From positions 1-64,000 of the forward strand of contig NZ_FOGF01000005.1 of NCBI RefSeq assembly GCF_900111135.1: a DNA stretch of 64,000 nucleotides. Reading direction: 5' to 3'. The notes beneath the pieces are model-generated. The model did no database searches, was not told the origin of the DNA, and was given only the letters and a program-made list of their open reading frames with translations. Origin of the DNA: Granulicatella balaenopterae. Its GTDB lineage: Bacteria > Bacillota > Bacilli > Lactobacillales > Aerococcaceae. A program made the translations under genes and the position numbers. This document shows positions 47,119 to 56,660 of this stretch, in pieces. The stretch's first letter is position 1. Each line of letters opens with the position of its first letter.

Positions 47119-48483
47119 TTAGTTTAATTCATTGACTGATTCAATAAATTCATCGCCACGAATTTCAAAATTTTTGTATTGATCCCAACTAGCACAAGCC
47201 GGTGAAAATAAAATTATATCTCCCGGTTGACTAATTTGGTATGCTTTTTGAACAGCTTCTTTTAAGTTCTCAACCGTTTCAATAGTTGGTAATGCTGCTT
47301 TTTGAGCACTTACCATTAGTTTATCCTTTGTTTCACCGTATGTTACCATTGCTTTCACATTTGTTAAGTCTGGAATTAATTCATCAAAGCCATTCCCACG
47401 ATCCAGACCACCTGCAATTAAGACGAGCGATTGGTCTTTAAAGCTACGTAAAGCTGTTTGCGTTGCGACAATATTTGTTGCTTTTGAATCATTGTAGAAC
47501 TTGCGCTCATTTTTTTCTGTAACATATTGGGTGCGGTGTTTGACACCATAAAATTTACTAACAGCATTTTCGATTGATTGATTACTTACATTGTATAACT
47601 TAGCAATGGCAATCGCTGCTAGAATATTTTCTACATTTTGTTCACCGGGAACTTTGATTAACTTTTTGCTCATGACAACTTCTTTATTGTAATATAAATA
47701 GCTCTCATCAGCATAACTACCGTCTTCAACTTCTTTCATGCGACTAAATGGAATTAACTGTGCTTTTGAATGTTGGTACACCAAGTTCGTTAATTCTTCA
47801 TGATCAGCATTATAAATTAAATAATCTTCTGCCGTTTGATTTTTAGTAATCGCTAATTTTGCATTAACGTATTCTTCTCTTGTGCCATGATAATCTAAAT
47901 GAGCACTAAAAATATTAACGATACATGCAACTTTAGGATGAAATTGTTCGATTCCCATTAATTGGAAACTTGATAGTTCAGTGACATAAATATCCGAATC
48001 TTCTGAAGTTTCTACCAAGCTAGATAATGGTACACCAATGTTACCAACTGCTGCCACTTTACGGTTAGAAAACTCTTCTTTCAACATCTCTGTAACTAAA
48101 GTTGTTGTAGTAGTTTTTCCATTTGAACCTGTAATAGCTGCAATTGATCCTTTTAACATTCGTGTTGCCACTTCTACCTCTGTATAGATTGGTAAACCTA
48201 ATTCTTTTGCTTTTATAAGCATACTATTTGAATAAGGAATACCGGGATTTTTAACGACAAAATCAAATGAATCATCCAATACATCAACTGGATGGTGACC
48301 TGTAATAACATCAATACCCTCTGCAAGTAATTCTTGAGCTGGTAGATTTGTTTCTAGTGGCTGTTGGTCATTAACAATTACCTTTGCGCCTTTTTTTACT
48401 AATAATCGAGCCACGCTTAAACCACTTTTTGCTAATCCTAAAACTAAGACTTTTTTATTATTATATTCATTTTGTTCATTCAT
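47119..48483 (-). CDS. murD: UDP-MurNAc-L-Ala:D-Glu ligase
   Basis: This 454-residue ATP-dependent Mur ligase adds D-Glu to UDP-MurNAc-L-Ala. It has VLVLGLAKSGLS at the N-terminus, the P-loop AITGSNGKTTTTTL, and FYNDSKATN in the C-terminal domain. It is followed by murG after 16 bases. Confidence 0.97.
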   Translation of the reverse strand: MNEQNEYNNKKVLVLGLAKSGLSVARLLVKKGAKVIVNDQQPLETNLPAQELLAEGIDVITGHHPVDVLDDSFDFVVKNPGIPYSNSMLIKAKELGLPIYTEVEVATRMLKGSIAAITGSNGKTTTTTLVTEMLKEEFSNRKVAAVGNIGVPLSSLVETSEDSDIYVTELSSFQLMGIEQFHPKVACIVNIFSAHLDYHGTREEYVNAKLAITKNQTAEDYLIYNADHEELTNLVYQHSKAQLIPFSRMKEVEDGSYADESYLYYNKEVVMSKKLIKVPGEQNVENILAAIAIAKLYNVSNQSIENAVSKFYGVKHRTQYVTEKNERKFYNDSKATNIVATQTALRSFKDQSLVLIAGGLDRGNGFDELIPDLTNVKAMVTYGETKDKLMVSAQKAALPTIETVENLKEAVQKAYQISQPGDIILFSPACASWDQYKNFEIRGDEFIESVNELN

Positions 48484-48507
48484 CGTTTCAAATCCCTCAC
48501 TTATTTT

Positions 48508-49470
48508 TTACATTAAAATTGTTGTCATTATTGCGCCTAGCAATCCTACTAAGCTAAAGACAGTTACTACCTTTTTCTCACTCCAACCACACATTTCAAA
48601 ATGATGATGAATTGGGCTCATTTTAAAGATACGTTTCCCTGTTGTTTTAAATGAAGCAACTTGTAACATTACACTAGCTGTTTCACAGACGAAGACAATA
48701 CCAATACCTAATAATGACCATTCATGGTGCAATAATAATGATACAATCGCTAAGCCAGCACCCAATGCTAATGAACCAACGTCACCCATAAAGATTTGTG
48801 CTGGTTTTTTATTATAAACTAGGAAACCTAATAAAGCGCCAATAACTGATAAACACATGATTAAAACTTCCATTTGACCTTCTTTAAAAGCAAGATACGC
48901 ATAAAAGGCATAGGCAATTGCTGAGGTTGTCGCTGCTAATCCATCTAAGCCATCCGTTAAGTTAACTGCATTTGAAAATCCTGTAATCCAAAACATGGTA
49001 AAAGCAGTAAATAATACAATACTTGTTACTGAACCAACAAATGGTACCATAATCATTGGAGATTGACCACTTTGTACAAATAAACACACAAAAACTGCTG
49101 AACCAAATAATTGAGCTAAGAATTTTTGCTTGCTTGTTAGACCTTCATTTTGCTTTTTGAACACTTTAATAAAGTCATCAATAAAACCAATTAAGCCAAA
49201 GAATAGGAAAATAAAAATGCCGTTAATTAATTTAATCGTGAAATGACCAGTTATAGCACCAAAAATAATCATACTTAATAAGATCATCACTAAGAAAACG
49301 ACTCCTCCCATCGTTGGTGTACCCGTTTTAGCTTCATGCCATAATGGTCCTTCTTCACGTGTGACTTGTCCTAATTGCTTCTTGCGCATAAATTTAATAA
49401 AGTAAGGCATTGCGATTACTGTTGCTAAAAATACAGCTACGACAATCATACCCATTGATAAACTATTCAT
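48508..49470 (-). CDS. mraY: Phospho-MurNAc-pentapeptide transferase
   Basis: This 320-residue polytopic enzyme makes lipid I. It has about ten TM spans, the aspartate motifs FIDDFIK and NLTDGLDGLA, and the HHHFEMCGW histidine motif. Its ATG overlaps the end of murE by 8 bases, so translation is coupled. Confidence 0.98.
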   Translation of the reverse strand: MNSLSMGMIVVAVFLATVIAMPYFIKFMRKKQLGQVTREEGPLWHEAKTGTPTMGGVVFLVMILLSMIIFGAITGHFTIKLINGIFIFLFFGLIGFIDDFIKVFKKQNEGLTSKQKFLAQLFGSAVFVCLFVQSGQSPMIMVPFVGSVTSIVLFTAFTMFWITGFSNAVNLTDGLDGLAATTSAIAYAFYAYLAFKEGQMEVLIMCLSVIGALLGFLVYNKKPAQIFMGDVGSLALGAGLAIVSLLLHHEWSLLGIGIVFVCETASVMLQVASFKTTGKRIFKMSPIHHHFEMCGWSEKKVVTVFSLVGLLGAIMTTILM

Positions 49471-50971
49471 GATTAATCCCCTTTAATGTTTCACTTTTTT
49501 CTGCTAATGCTTGACGTACATATTCTGCTTCATTAAATGGTATTGATACACCATCTAAATGTTGCAATGATTCATGACCTTTACCACAAAAGACAATTAA
49601 ATCACCTGCTTCTGCTAATTCAACCATACGATAGATAGCTTCTTTGCGATCAATCACGAATTCGTAATTTTCACCTTTATGATCAGCTACCATCTCCGTC
49701 ATAATCTTAGTTGGATCTTCATTACGCGGATTAACCGATGTAAAGACCACATAATCTGCATTATCTAGTGATAATTTACCTAGAGCTGGTCGGATTGAAT
49801 TATCACGATTACCACCATCATGTCCAATCATAATCATTAATTTTTTGTAGTCTAATTTTTTCAAAGTGCCAATTAATTTCTCTAAGCCATCTGGAGTATG
49901 CGCATAGTCAACAATCGCTTGAATACCTAAATCATTTTCAATCCCTTGCATACGTCCTGATACACCTTCAAAGCTTGCTAAAGCCGTCACCGCATCTTGA
50001 ATCTGAATACCATTCACAAAACTTGCTGCAATCGCCGCTAAAGTATTCGCCACATTGAAGTCCCCCACTAAAGGTAACTCAACAGCAAACACTTCGCCAT
50101 TCGCCACTAAATCAAAAGTAGTCTTATCAGTGAAGAATTTCATGTTTTTAGCAAAAAAGTGGGCTGACTCGTCAACTAAACTATAGGTAATTAATTCTGC
50201 AGAAGTACGATAGATTAACTTTTCAGCAAATGGATCATCTAGATTAATGACACCAAAACGCGCTTTACCATTCTTCAAAGTATTGCCTAATTGTGCAAAT
50301 AATAAACTCTTAACCGTACCGTATTCTTCCATTGTTTTATGCGTTTCTAAATGATCGGGTGTAAGATTAGTAAAGACTGCAGTGTTAAAGTCCACCCCCC
50401 AAATACGACCTTGGAATAGCGCATGAGAAGAGACTTCGCAAGCACACATCGATACTTGTTCTTTTACCATTTCATTTAAAGTTTCGTGCATAATTAATGG
50501 ATCAGGTGTTGTATTAATCGTTGGATAGATTTGATCTTTTACTTTACGATAGATTGTTCCAATAATTCCTGTATCTTGATTATTTTTACGATAAATCCAT
50601 TCAATCAAATGCGTTACTGTAGTTTTACCATTCGTTCCTGTTACACCGATCATATTTAATTTTGAACTTGGATAATCATAAAAATGGTTAGCTAATTTTG
50701 CCATAATATGCTTCACATCATTTACATAAATAACAGGGATATCACCGACTTTACTTGAAATATCTTTTGAGGCAATAAATAATACCGCACCACTTTCAGC
50801 TGCTTTATCCGCATAATGATGTCCATCAACATATTCTCCATCTACACAGAAAAATGCTGTTCCTGGTGTTACTTTACGTGAGTCTTGTTGTAGGTTTACG
50901 ACTTCAACCGACGTAATATCACCAACTATTTTTTTGATAGCAATTTGATTTGCTAATTCTAAACCGTTCAT
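49463..50971 (-). CDS. murE: UDP-MurNAc-tripeptide synthetase, probably meso-diaminopimelate type
   Basis: This 502-residue Mur ligase adds the third stem-peptide residue. The P-loop is GVTGTNGKTTVTHL. The residues that read the diaminopimelate carboxylate in E. coli MurE are the Arg of DNPR and the Glu of GKGHE. Here the site reads SVNPRNEDP and CGKGHESLQ, so Arg and Glu are kept but the Asp of DNPR is Val. L-Lys enzymes have NPAND and KGRE-type sites instead. This argues for a diaminopimelate or related diamino acid. The location inside dcw, before mraY, is Bacillus-like and differs from Enterococcus. Confidence 0.9.
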   Translation of the reverse strand: MNGLELANQIAIKKIVGDITSVEVVNLQQDSRKVTPGTAFFCVDGEYVDGHHYADKAAESGAVLFIASKDISSKVGDIPVIYVNDVKHIMAKLANHFYDYPSSKLNMIGVTGTNGKTTVTHLIEWIYRKNNQDTGIIGTIYRKVKDQIYPTINTTPDPLIMHETLNEMVKEQVSMCACEVSSHALFQGRIWGVDFNTAVFTNLTPDHLETHKTMEEYGTVKSLLFAQLGNTLKNGKARFGVINLDDPFAEKLIYRTSAELITYSLVDESAHFFAKNMKFFTDKTTFDLVANGEVFAVELPLVGDFNVANTLAAIAASFVNGIQIQDAVTALASFEGVSGRMQGIENDLGIQAIVDYAHTPDGLEKLIGTLKKLDYKKLMIMIGHDGGNRDNSIRPALGKLSLDNADYVVFTSVNPRNEDPTKIMTEMVADHKGENYEFVIDRKEAIYRMVELAEAGDLIVFCGKGHESLQHLDGVSIPFNEAEYVRQALAEKSETLKGINHE

Positions 50972-50983
50972 AATATCCCCTTC

Positions 50984-52795
50984 TTACTCTTTATTGTTTA
51001 ATTTTTCTGAATCTAATACACGTTTCATAAACGGATTAAAAACATGCTCTAAAATTTTTGAACCAGGTAAACCGCGTGGATTATTTTGTGGTTGCTTAAT
51101 GAAAATATAGAAAATATACTCAGAATCACTATCTGGTGTAAATCCAACTACAGAATAAATGTAGTTATTACCAAATGCATAATACTTACCTGTCTCAGGA
51201 TTAATCAATTCTGCTGTACCAGTTTTTGTAGCAATCTTTTCACCCTTAATCATTAAATTATGACCTGTACTTCCCGCCATTTCAGTTGCTGCAGTTAGAT
51301 ACTCTAATGTTTTCTTAGCAGTTTCTGGTGAGATTGGGTGTGCTAATTTTGTCTCTTTAATTTCTTTTACTACTTCACCATCAGGCTTTTCAATACGATC
51401 GACAAAGCGTAACTTCATCATTTCTCCTTGATTCGCTACCGCAGTAAAAGCTTGCATCATTTGAAAAGCTGTAACAGTAATCCCTTGACCAAAGCCAGTT
51501 GATAATTGTTGTAGATATGATTCATATGGATTAATCCCTGCCACTTCATTTTTAAAGCCAGAATCCGTTGACTTCGCAAAGCCAAAATCTTCTAAATATT
51601 CTTTCCATTTTTGAATACCTATCTTTTGAACCAAATTAACAAATGCCACATTACTTGAATGAGCAATCCCTTCTAAATAAGTAATATCTCCCCAACCAAC
51701 CTTATTATAGTCACTAACAACATCATCGTAAATCTTAATACTACCAGATTTGAACTTTTCATTAGGATCAAAGACACCTTCATTAATGGCCGCTGCTAAG
51801 GTTAGAACTTTTAATGTCGAACCGGGCTCATAGGCTTCATCTAATAATAGATTGTTCCACATATTGTCAATTCCTTCTTTAGTGGTTGCATTGAAGGTTG
51901 GCCGTTGTGTAGCTGCAATAATATTGCCAGTCTTTGCTTCAACTAACATCGCTCCCATTGATACAGGGTCAAATTCTTGATTGACTTCTGTTACCAATGT
52001 TTCTAGATACGTTTGTAGACGCTTATCTAAAGTTAAGTAGATATTATTACCACTAACAGGTTCTTTCACAACACGTTCACTACCATAGATGGGATAACCT
52101 TTACCATCTGCTAAATATTCCATTAGACCATCTTCACCAGAAAGTTCTTTATCATACATCGCTTCAATCCCCATACGACCTACTAATACTTTTGTTTCTA
52201 TTCCTTCATCAACTTTAGTATCCACATCCGTATAACCAATTAAATGCGATGCAAAAATGCCATTTGGATAAAAACGACTCGGTGATTGATTAAACTTAAT
52301 TCCCGGTAACTTTTCAGCATCAATAGCTTGCTTTGTCTGAACAGATAAATTCGAACCCGCATTTCCAAACTCAACTTGATCTACATCTTTTTGCATTAAA
52401 ATCTTTTTAATATCTTCTGCAGATAAGTTAATATGTTTGGCTAACTTTTCAGCTGTCATATTAATATCGGTTACATGATCTTGTTCCTTATGCTCTTGTG
52501 ACCATTTATCTGTTAAAACAGCATATAAGGAATAACTTGTTGCATCGACTGCAATTGGCTTACCATCCATATCAAAAATATTACCACGATTGGCAGTTAA
52601 TAATTTTGTTTTCTTTGTCTGTTGTGCTACTTCTGTATTTAGATTATGGCCGTTACTTTCGCCATTAATCATTACAACATAAAATCTTATTGAAAAAATA
52701 AGAAATAGAAAGACCGCGATACCAAACAAGCTTAGGCTCGCAATCTTTCTATTCCTCACTCGTTCTATAGGTTGCTTACTTGAATTTTTCATCAT
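50984..52795 (-). CDS. Class B penicillin-binding protein of the divisome (PBP2B/FtsI type)
   Basis: This 603-residue septal transpeptidase has an N-terminal TM span (about 21-43), a dimerisation domain and a transpeptidase domain with SxxK (GSTLK, about residue 325), SxN (HSSNVA) and KTG (TKTGTAE). The chain ends shortly after the catalytic domain, so the C-terminal PASTA domains common in Gram-positive PBP2B/PBP2x are absent. It overlaps ftsL by 4 bases (ATGA) and probably works with FtsW. Confidence 0.93.
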   Translation of the reverse strand: MMKNSSKQPIERVRNRKIASLSLFGIAVFLFLIFSIRFYVVMINGESNGHNLNTEVAQQTKKTKLLTANRGNIFDMDGKPIAVDATSYSLYAVLTDKWSQEHKEQDHVTDINMTAEKLAKHINLSAEDIKKILMQKDVDQVEFGNAGSNLSVQTKQAIDAEKLPGIKFNQSPSRFYPNGIFASHLIGYTDVDTKVDEGIETKVLVGRMGIEAMYDKELSGEDGLMEYLADGKGYPIYGSERVVKEPVSGNNIYLTLDKRLQTYLETLVTEVNQEFDPVSMGAMLVEAKTGNIIAATQRPTFNATTKEGIDNMWNNLLLDEAYEPGSTLKVLTLAAAINEGVFDPNEKFKSGSIKIYDDVVSDYNKVGWGDITYLEGIAHSSNVAFVNLVQKIGIQKWKEYLEDFGFAKSTDSGFKNEVAGINPYESYLQQLSTGFGQGITVTAFQMMQAFTAVANQGEMMKLRFVDRIEKPDGEVVKEIKETKLAHPISPETAKKTLEYLTAATEMAGSTGHNLMIKGEKIATKTGTAELINPETGKYYAFGNNYIYSVVGFTPDSDSEYIFYIFIKQPQNNPRGLPGSKILEHVFNPFMKRVLDSEKLNNKE

Positions 52796-53178
52796 TTTTC
52801 AACATTCCTTACATTTTCTTCATTCATTTGAAATCCTTTTTCTTTAGCAATCTCCATTACTCGGTCATACTGTGATAATTCTTGGACTGATTGAAGTAAT
52901 ACATCATTATCTTGTTGGATAATTGTTGTATTGGTTTTAATATCTTGTAATTGATGATTTTTATTAGATACAACCATTGTCGATAAAATTGTAATCGCCG
53001 CTAGAAAAGCTAAAAACATAATAGACGCAATCGCAAATGTGCCATAATTCGTCTTCACCTTAACTTGCGGAATAACTGCATCATTTGGAGGACTGATAAT
53101 TTCAACATTCGGATGAGTTGTGGTATTTGCTTTAGTATTCGTAGTTAAATGATCAAAATATTCTTCTGCTAAAGCCAT
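52792..53178 (-). CDS. ftsL: Cell division protein FtsL
   Basis: This 128-residue bitopic protein has a cytoplasmic N-terminus of about 50 residues, one TM span (about 50-70) and an extracellular coiled coil ending AKEKGFQMNEENVRNVEK. It partners DivIB and DivIC. Sequence conservation is low in this family, so position between rsmH and the PBP gene carries much of the weight. Confidence 0.92.
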   Translation of the reverse strand: MALAEEYFDHLTTNTKANTTTHPNVEIISPPNDAVIPQVKVKTNYGTFAIASIMFLAFLAAITILSTMVVSNKNHQLQDIKTNTTIIQQDNDVLLQSVQELSQYDRVMEIAKEKGFQMNEENVRNVEK

Positions 53179-53215
53179 ACAATCCCCCCTCTCTTATCAA
53201 CTACTTAACTTGGTT

Positions 53216-54163
53216 TTATTTTGTAATACGTTCGATGACTCTTAATTTTGCGCTTTGAGCACGAGAATTTTGCTCTAACTCTTCTTTCGAAGGTAAAATT
53301 GGCTTTCTATTCACTAACTTAAATGGCGCTTTTTCTTCTTCCGATGGTAAAATCGGTAAATTTAATAATGGCGCTTCGACTGTCGAAGCTTGCTTGAACA
53401 TGGTCTTAACAATACGGTCTTCTAATGAATGGAATGAAATCACACTCACACGTCCACCGACTTTTGTTAATGCTAAGGCTTGCTCTAATGAATCTTCTAC
53501 AGCAGCTAATTCATCGTTAACAGCAATACGTACCGCTTGGAAGACACGCTTAGCAGGATGTCCACCTTTTCGACGAGCTGGCGCTGGAATTGAGTCTTTA
53601 ATAATCTCAACTAATTCATCTGTAGTCTCGATTCTTTTCTCTTGACGAATACGTTCAATTCGACGTGCAATTTGTTTTGAGAACTTTTCTTCACCATAAC
53701 GGAAGAAAATACGAACCAAGTCTTCATATGACCATTCATTAATAATTGTTTCAGCTGTTAATTCAGCCGTTTGATCCATACGCATATCTAGCTTAGCTGC
53801 TTTGTGGTAACTAAAGCCACGCTCAATCTGATCCAATTGTGGTGATGATACGCCTAAGTCATATAGGATACCATCCACTTCATAGATACCTAATTTATTT
53901 AATTCTTCTTTTATATGACGGAAATTCGAATGGATAAAAGTAACCTTACCCGCTTCTAATTCCTCTTTTAAAAACTCACTAGCATGGTCAATTGCTTGTT
54001 GATCTTGGTCAAAGCAATATAAATGCCCTTTATCTGATAATTGACTTAATAAATACTTACTATGACCTGCACCACCTAAAGTACAATCAACGTAAATACC
54101 GTCTGGTTTAATATCTAAATAATCTACTGTTTCATTTAATAATACTGTTATATGTTTAAACAT
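53216..54163 (-). CDS. rsmH: 16S rRNA (cytosine1402-N4)-methyltransferase
   Basis: This 315-residue SAM enzyme has [13 protein letters not shown] at the start, [11 protein letters not shown] (SAM motif I), [12 protein letters not shown] and HSLEDRIVK. It methylates C1402 in the ribosomal decoding centre. Second gene of the dcw operon, 17 bases after mraZ. Confidence 0.98.
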   Translation of the reverse strand: MFKHITVLLNETVDYLDIKPDGIYVDCTLGGAGHSKYLLSQLSDKGHLYCFDQDQQAIDHASEFLKEELEAGKVTFIHSNFRHIKEELNKLGIYEVDGILYDLGVSSPQLDQIERGFSYHKAAKLDMRMDQTAELTAETIINEWSYEDLVRIFFRYGEEKFSKQIARRIERIRQEKRIETTDELVEIIKDSIPAPARRKGGHPAKRVFQAVRIAVNDELAAVEDSLEQALALTKVGGRVSVISFHSLEDRIVKTMFKQASTVEAPLLNLPILPSEEEKAPFKLVNRKPILPSKEELEQNSRAQSAKLRVIERITK

Positions 54164-54180
54164 TCTCTTCTCCTATTGAT

Positions 54181-54612
54181 CTAAAAACCGAAATCAATCA
54201 TGTTCTCAGCTAAATCTTCAAAATTCTCTTCTACTTCTTCAGCGAAACTTAGCCAACGCTCTTCGCTCCATATCTCAATGCGGTCAGAAACACCAATAAT
54301 ACGGCAATTCTTCTCTAAGTCGGCATGAGTTCGTAATGTTTGCGGAATATTAATTCTACCTTGTTTATCAAATTCCACTTCTGTTGCAGCAGAATAGAAA
54401 AATCTTGTAAATGCACGCGATTCTTTCTTAGATTGTGGTAACTGCTTCAACTTATCTTGCAGTTGTCGCCATTGATCTTGTGGATATCCATAAAGACAGC
54501 CATCTAAACCACGTGTAATAATAAAGGAAAAACCTAAATCCTCACGAAATTTAGCAGGAACAATCATACGTCCCTTGGCATCAATCGCGTGTGAATATTC
54601 ACCAATCAACAT
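54181..54612 (-). CDS. mraZ: Transcriptional regulator MraZ
   Basis: This 143-residue protein has two AbrB-like SpoVT folds: [16 protein letters not shown] and [13 protein letters not shown]. MraZ forms a ring and binds direct repeats upstream of itself to control the dcw operon. The ATG at 54612 ([11 protein letters not shown]) is chosen, with GGGGGGA seven bases before it; an upstream in-frame TTG would place that site inside the gene. Confidence 0.97.
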   Translation of the reverse strand: MLIGEYSHAIDAKGRMIVPAKFREDLGFSFIITRGLDGCLYGYPQDQWRQLQDKLKQLPQSKKESRAFTRFFYSAATEVEFDKQGRINIPQTLRTHADLEKNCRIIGVSDRIEIWSEERWLSFAEEVEENFEDLAENMIDFGF

Positions 54613-54641
54613 ATACAGTCCCCCCAATCTTCACTACTTAA

Positions 54642-54675
54642 CCATATTCTACCACATCCCCCCACTTTTCACCAC
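54642..54675 (-). promoter_or_regulatory. MraZ operator: GTGG repeats at 10-bp spacing
   Basis: On the minus strand GTGG occurs at 54675-54672, 54665-54662 and 54655-54652, with a variant ATGG at 54645-54642. All are spaced exactly 10 bases and lie 30-63 bases upstream of mraZ. MraZ is known to bind such phased short repeats. Further upstream (54676-54892) the region is AT-rich, with no clear -35/-10 pair and no ORF I can support. Confidence 0.75.
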
Positions 54676-54892
54676 TTTTTATTGAAAATTTAATATTTTT
54701 TCATAAACACACTACTAATACACAATATATAGACAGTTCATTTTTATAAAATACATGATATTGTACTATATCCTATATTGAAAGGTGGGGCATGTTTTCT
54801 TATAACTAAACTATCCATCAGACAATCAGCTGTTTTTGTAAAAAAAAATCTTATTCTAACTCGATAGATAGCTTCCAAACGTTTTTTCGTTA

Positions 54893-54929
54893 TAAAAAAG
54901 ACGGCCACTGTACAACACAGTAACCGCCG
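54893..54929 (-). terminator. Terminator of the DUF3397-like gene
   Basis: An imperfect stem (GACGGCCACTGT with ACAGTAACCGCC) closes a 5-base loop and is followed by six T residues on the minus strand. Confidence 0.75.
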
Positions 54930-54954
54930 AAAATTCGTTTTTAAAACGATAAAA

Positions 54955-55308
54955 TTAAATAAAAATGCGTGCCACTTCCAATCCTACTCCCACCAAAACT
55001 AATAATAAATAGCTCAGTGAAAAGAAACGATGAACAAACACCCATGGATTAAAATCTTTCTGACGTAATAATAATACTAATAAACTAGTTAAGGAAACAA
55101 CGAATAATATATAGGGAAAAACTGATACATTCAATACTATTCGACTAGTCGTTAAGACCCATACTAATGTTAAAGGTAATAATAATTCACGCCTTGTAAT
55201 ATAACTATCTTCGGAATAATATAATCGCTTACCGACTACTAACTTCAATGCTATATAACAACCAATTAACGCCAAGATTAAACTAAGCTCATAAAAAATA
55301 CTAATCAT
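54955..55308 (-). CDS. DUF3397-like small membrane protein
   Basis: This 117-residue protein has four hydrophobic segments, a basic loop LVVGKRLYYSED between the first two and LLRQKDFNPWVFVHRFFSLSYL near the end. Length, topology and position upstream of mraZ match the DUF3397 family of Lactobacillales, whose function is unknown. The ATG at 55308 follows GGTGGGAAGG. It has its own terminator. Confidence 0.7.
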   Translation of the reverse strand: MISIFYELSLILALIGCYIALKLVVGKRLYYSEDSYITRRELLLPLTLVWVLTTSRIVLNVSVFPYILFVVSLTSLLVLLLRQKDFNPWVFVHRFFSLSYLLLVLVGVGLEVARIFI

Positions 55309-55374
55309 CAAACCTTCCCACCTTTTACCTATACTTGAGTTATCTCCATTACACAGTATACCTTACTTTAGACA

Positions 55375-55418
55375 AAAAACCTATACCAATTCGCACGCTA
55401 ACTTAAATTGGTATAAGT
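55375..55418 (-). terminator. Terminator of the yqeG-tmcAL operon
   Basis: A long stem (CTATACCAAT at 55381-55390 with ATTGGTATAAG at 55407-55417, one mismatch) is followed by a T-run on the minus strand, ten bases after the tmcAL stop. Confidence 0.88.
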
Positions 55419-55427
55419 TTTGTGAAT

Positions 55428-56648
55428 TTATGTGATGATAATCGGAATTCTTTTAATATTTTGTTCTAAAATTTTAGCCGAATCCGCCAAACGATAGACT
55501 TGATCTATTTGATATTGCTTTTTAAAGATATCTTTTGTACTAGCATAATTCGTAATAAATGGCACAGCGCTTGATTTCTTTAATGCTTTTAAGTATTCAC
55601 GACCATTTGATGAAAAGCCTAACACTTGAATCGCTTGATTACCTTCCGAAAAATAGCGCTCCACTTCTTCTTTTGTAATACCTAATAAACAATATATCAA
55701 TAATCTTTGTAAACGAGTCTGCGTCCAACGCTTATTCTTAACCACTGCCAAAAAGTCAGCAAATGAAGTAGCGCTACTAGCAAACTTTTTCAAACGAACT
55801 TCAATTCCTTCATTCATTTGATAAATCTGACGCAATTCTTCTTCACTCCAAGTCACCAAGCGGTATTGTAATAAAGACCAATAGGATTCCCACGACACAA
55901 TAGCCTGTTTATCCAAAAATTCAGTTAATTCTTCCTTAGATAAAGCTAATTGTTTAGCTAAAAAACTATCATCTACATGCAATTGACTACTAGATTGACA
56001 CAACACTTGCCGAATCGCCGTACCACTAGCAAATTGCTGTAGATAAGCCTCTTCATCATTATGATTAGCTCCCACACGCTTAATTGGAAAAATCTCCATC
56101 TTAGGTTTCTCCTTATGAATCGCTTTTAAATAAGAAAAACCTAATTGCTGATTGGGATTTTTTAGAATTTCTTGCAATGCACAAGCTTTTGGATATTGCC
56201 TAGCTACCAGTTCTGCTATTTGTCTAGGATAAGATAGATGCTTTAAGTCTTTTGCTTCTTTTAAACTTTGATGCAGTTTATCTTCAATTGAACACCACTG
56301 CTCAAAAGCTCTAGTAAACTCTTTACGACCAGCTTCCTCACTACCAAATGACAACGCAAAACATCCAGCATCCGCCAATAAACAAACACCCGCTTTGGCA
56401 AAATAATCACTCGACTGAACACAAGCAATGGTTGGAACTTCTAAAATAATATCCGCTCCCTGCTTCAAAGCCATCTTCGCTCTTGTCCACTTATCAAAAA
56501 TCGCCGGTTCACCTCTTTGAACAAAATTACCACTCATCGCAACAATAATGACGTCCGCACCACTCTCACGCTTAGCACATTCAAGTTGATACTGATGCCC
56601 TTGATGAAAAGGATTATATTCAGCAATAATACCACAAGCTCTCATCAT
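55428..56648 (-). CDS. tmcAL: tRNA(Met) cytidine acetate ligase (YlbM type)
   Basis: This 406-residue protein has the nucleotidyltransferase motif CGIIAEYNPFHQGHQYQL, VAMSGNFVQRGEPAIFDKW and the C-terminal TmcAL region. The enzyme forms N4-acetylcytidine at the wobble position of elongator tRNA-Met using acetate and ATP. ATG 56648 is used; an upstream TTG is less likely. Last gene of the operon. Confidence 0.92.
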   Translation of the reverse strand: MMRACGIIAEYNPFHQGHQYQLECAKRESGADVIIVAMSGNFVQRGEPAIFDKWTRAKMALKQGADIILEVPTIACVQSSDYFAKAGVCLLADAGCFALSFGSEEAGRKEFTRAFEQWCSIEDKLHQSLKEAKDLKHLSYPRQIAELVARQYPKACALQEILKNPNQQLGFSYLKAIHKEKPKMEIFPIKRVGANHNDEEAYLQQFASGTAIRQVLCQSSSQLHVDDSFLAKQLALSKEELTEFLDKQAIVSWESYWSLLQYRLVTWSEEELRQIYQMNEGIEVRLKKFASSATSFADFLAVVKNKRWTQTRLQRLLIYCLLGITKEEVERYFSEGNQAIQVLGFSSNGREYLKALKKSSAVPFITNYASTKDIFKKQYQIDQVYRLADSAKILEQNIKRIPIIIT

Positions 56649-56660
56649 CAATCACCTCAA

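Noticed and set aside
54793-54810. Plus-strand five-codon ORF (MFSYN) with a GGTGGGG site
   Set aside because: It is too short, with no promoter pair and no partner gene on that strand.
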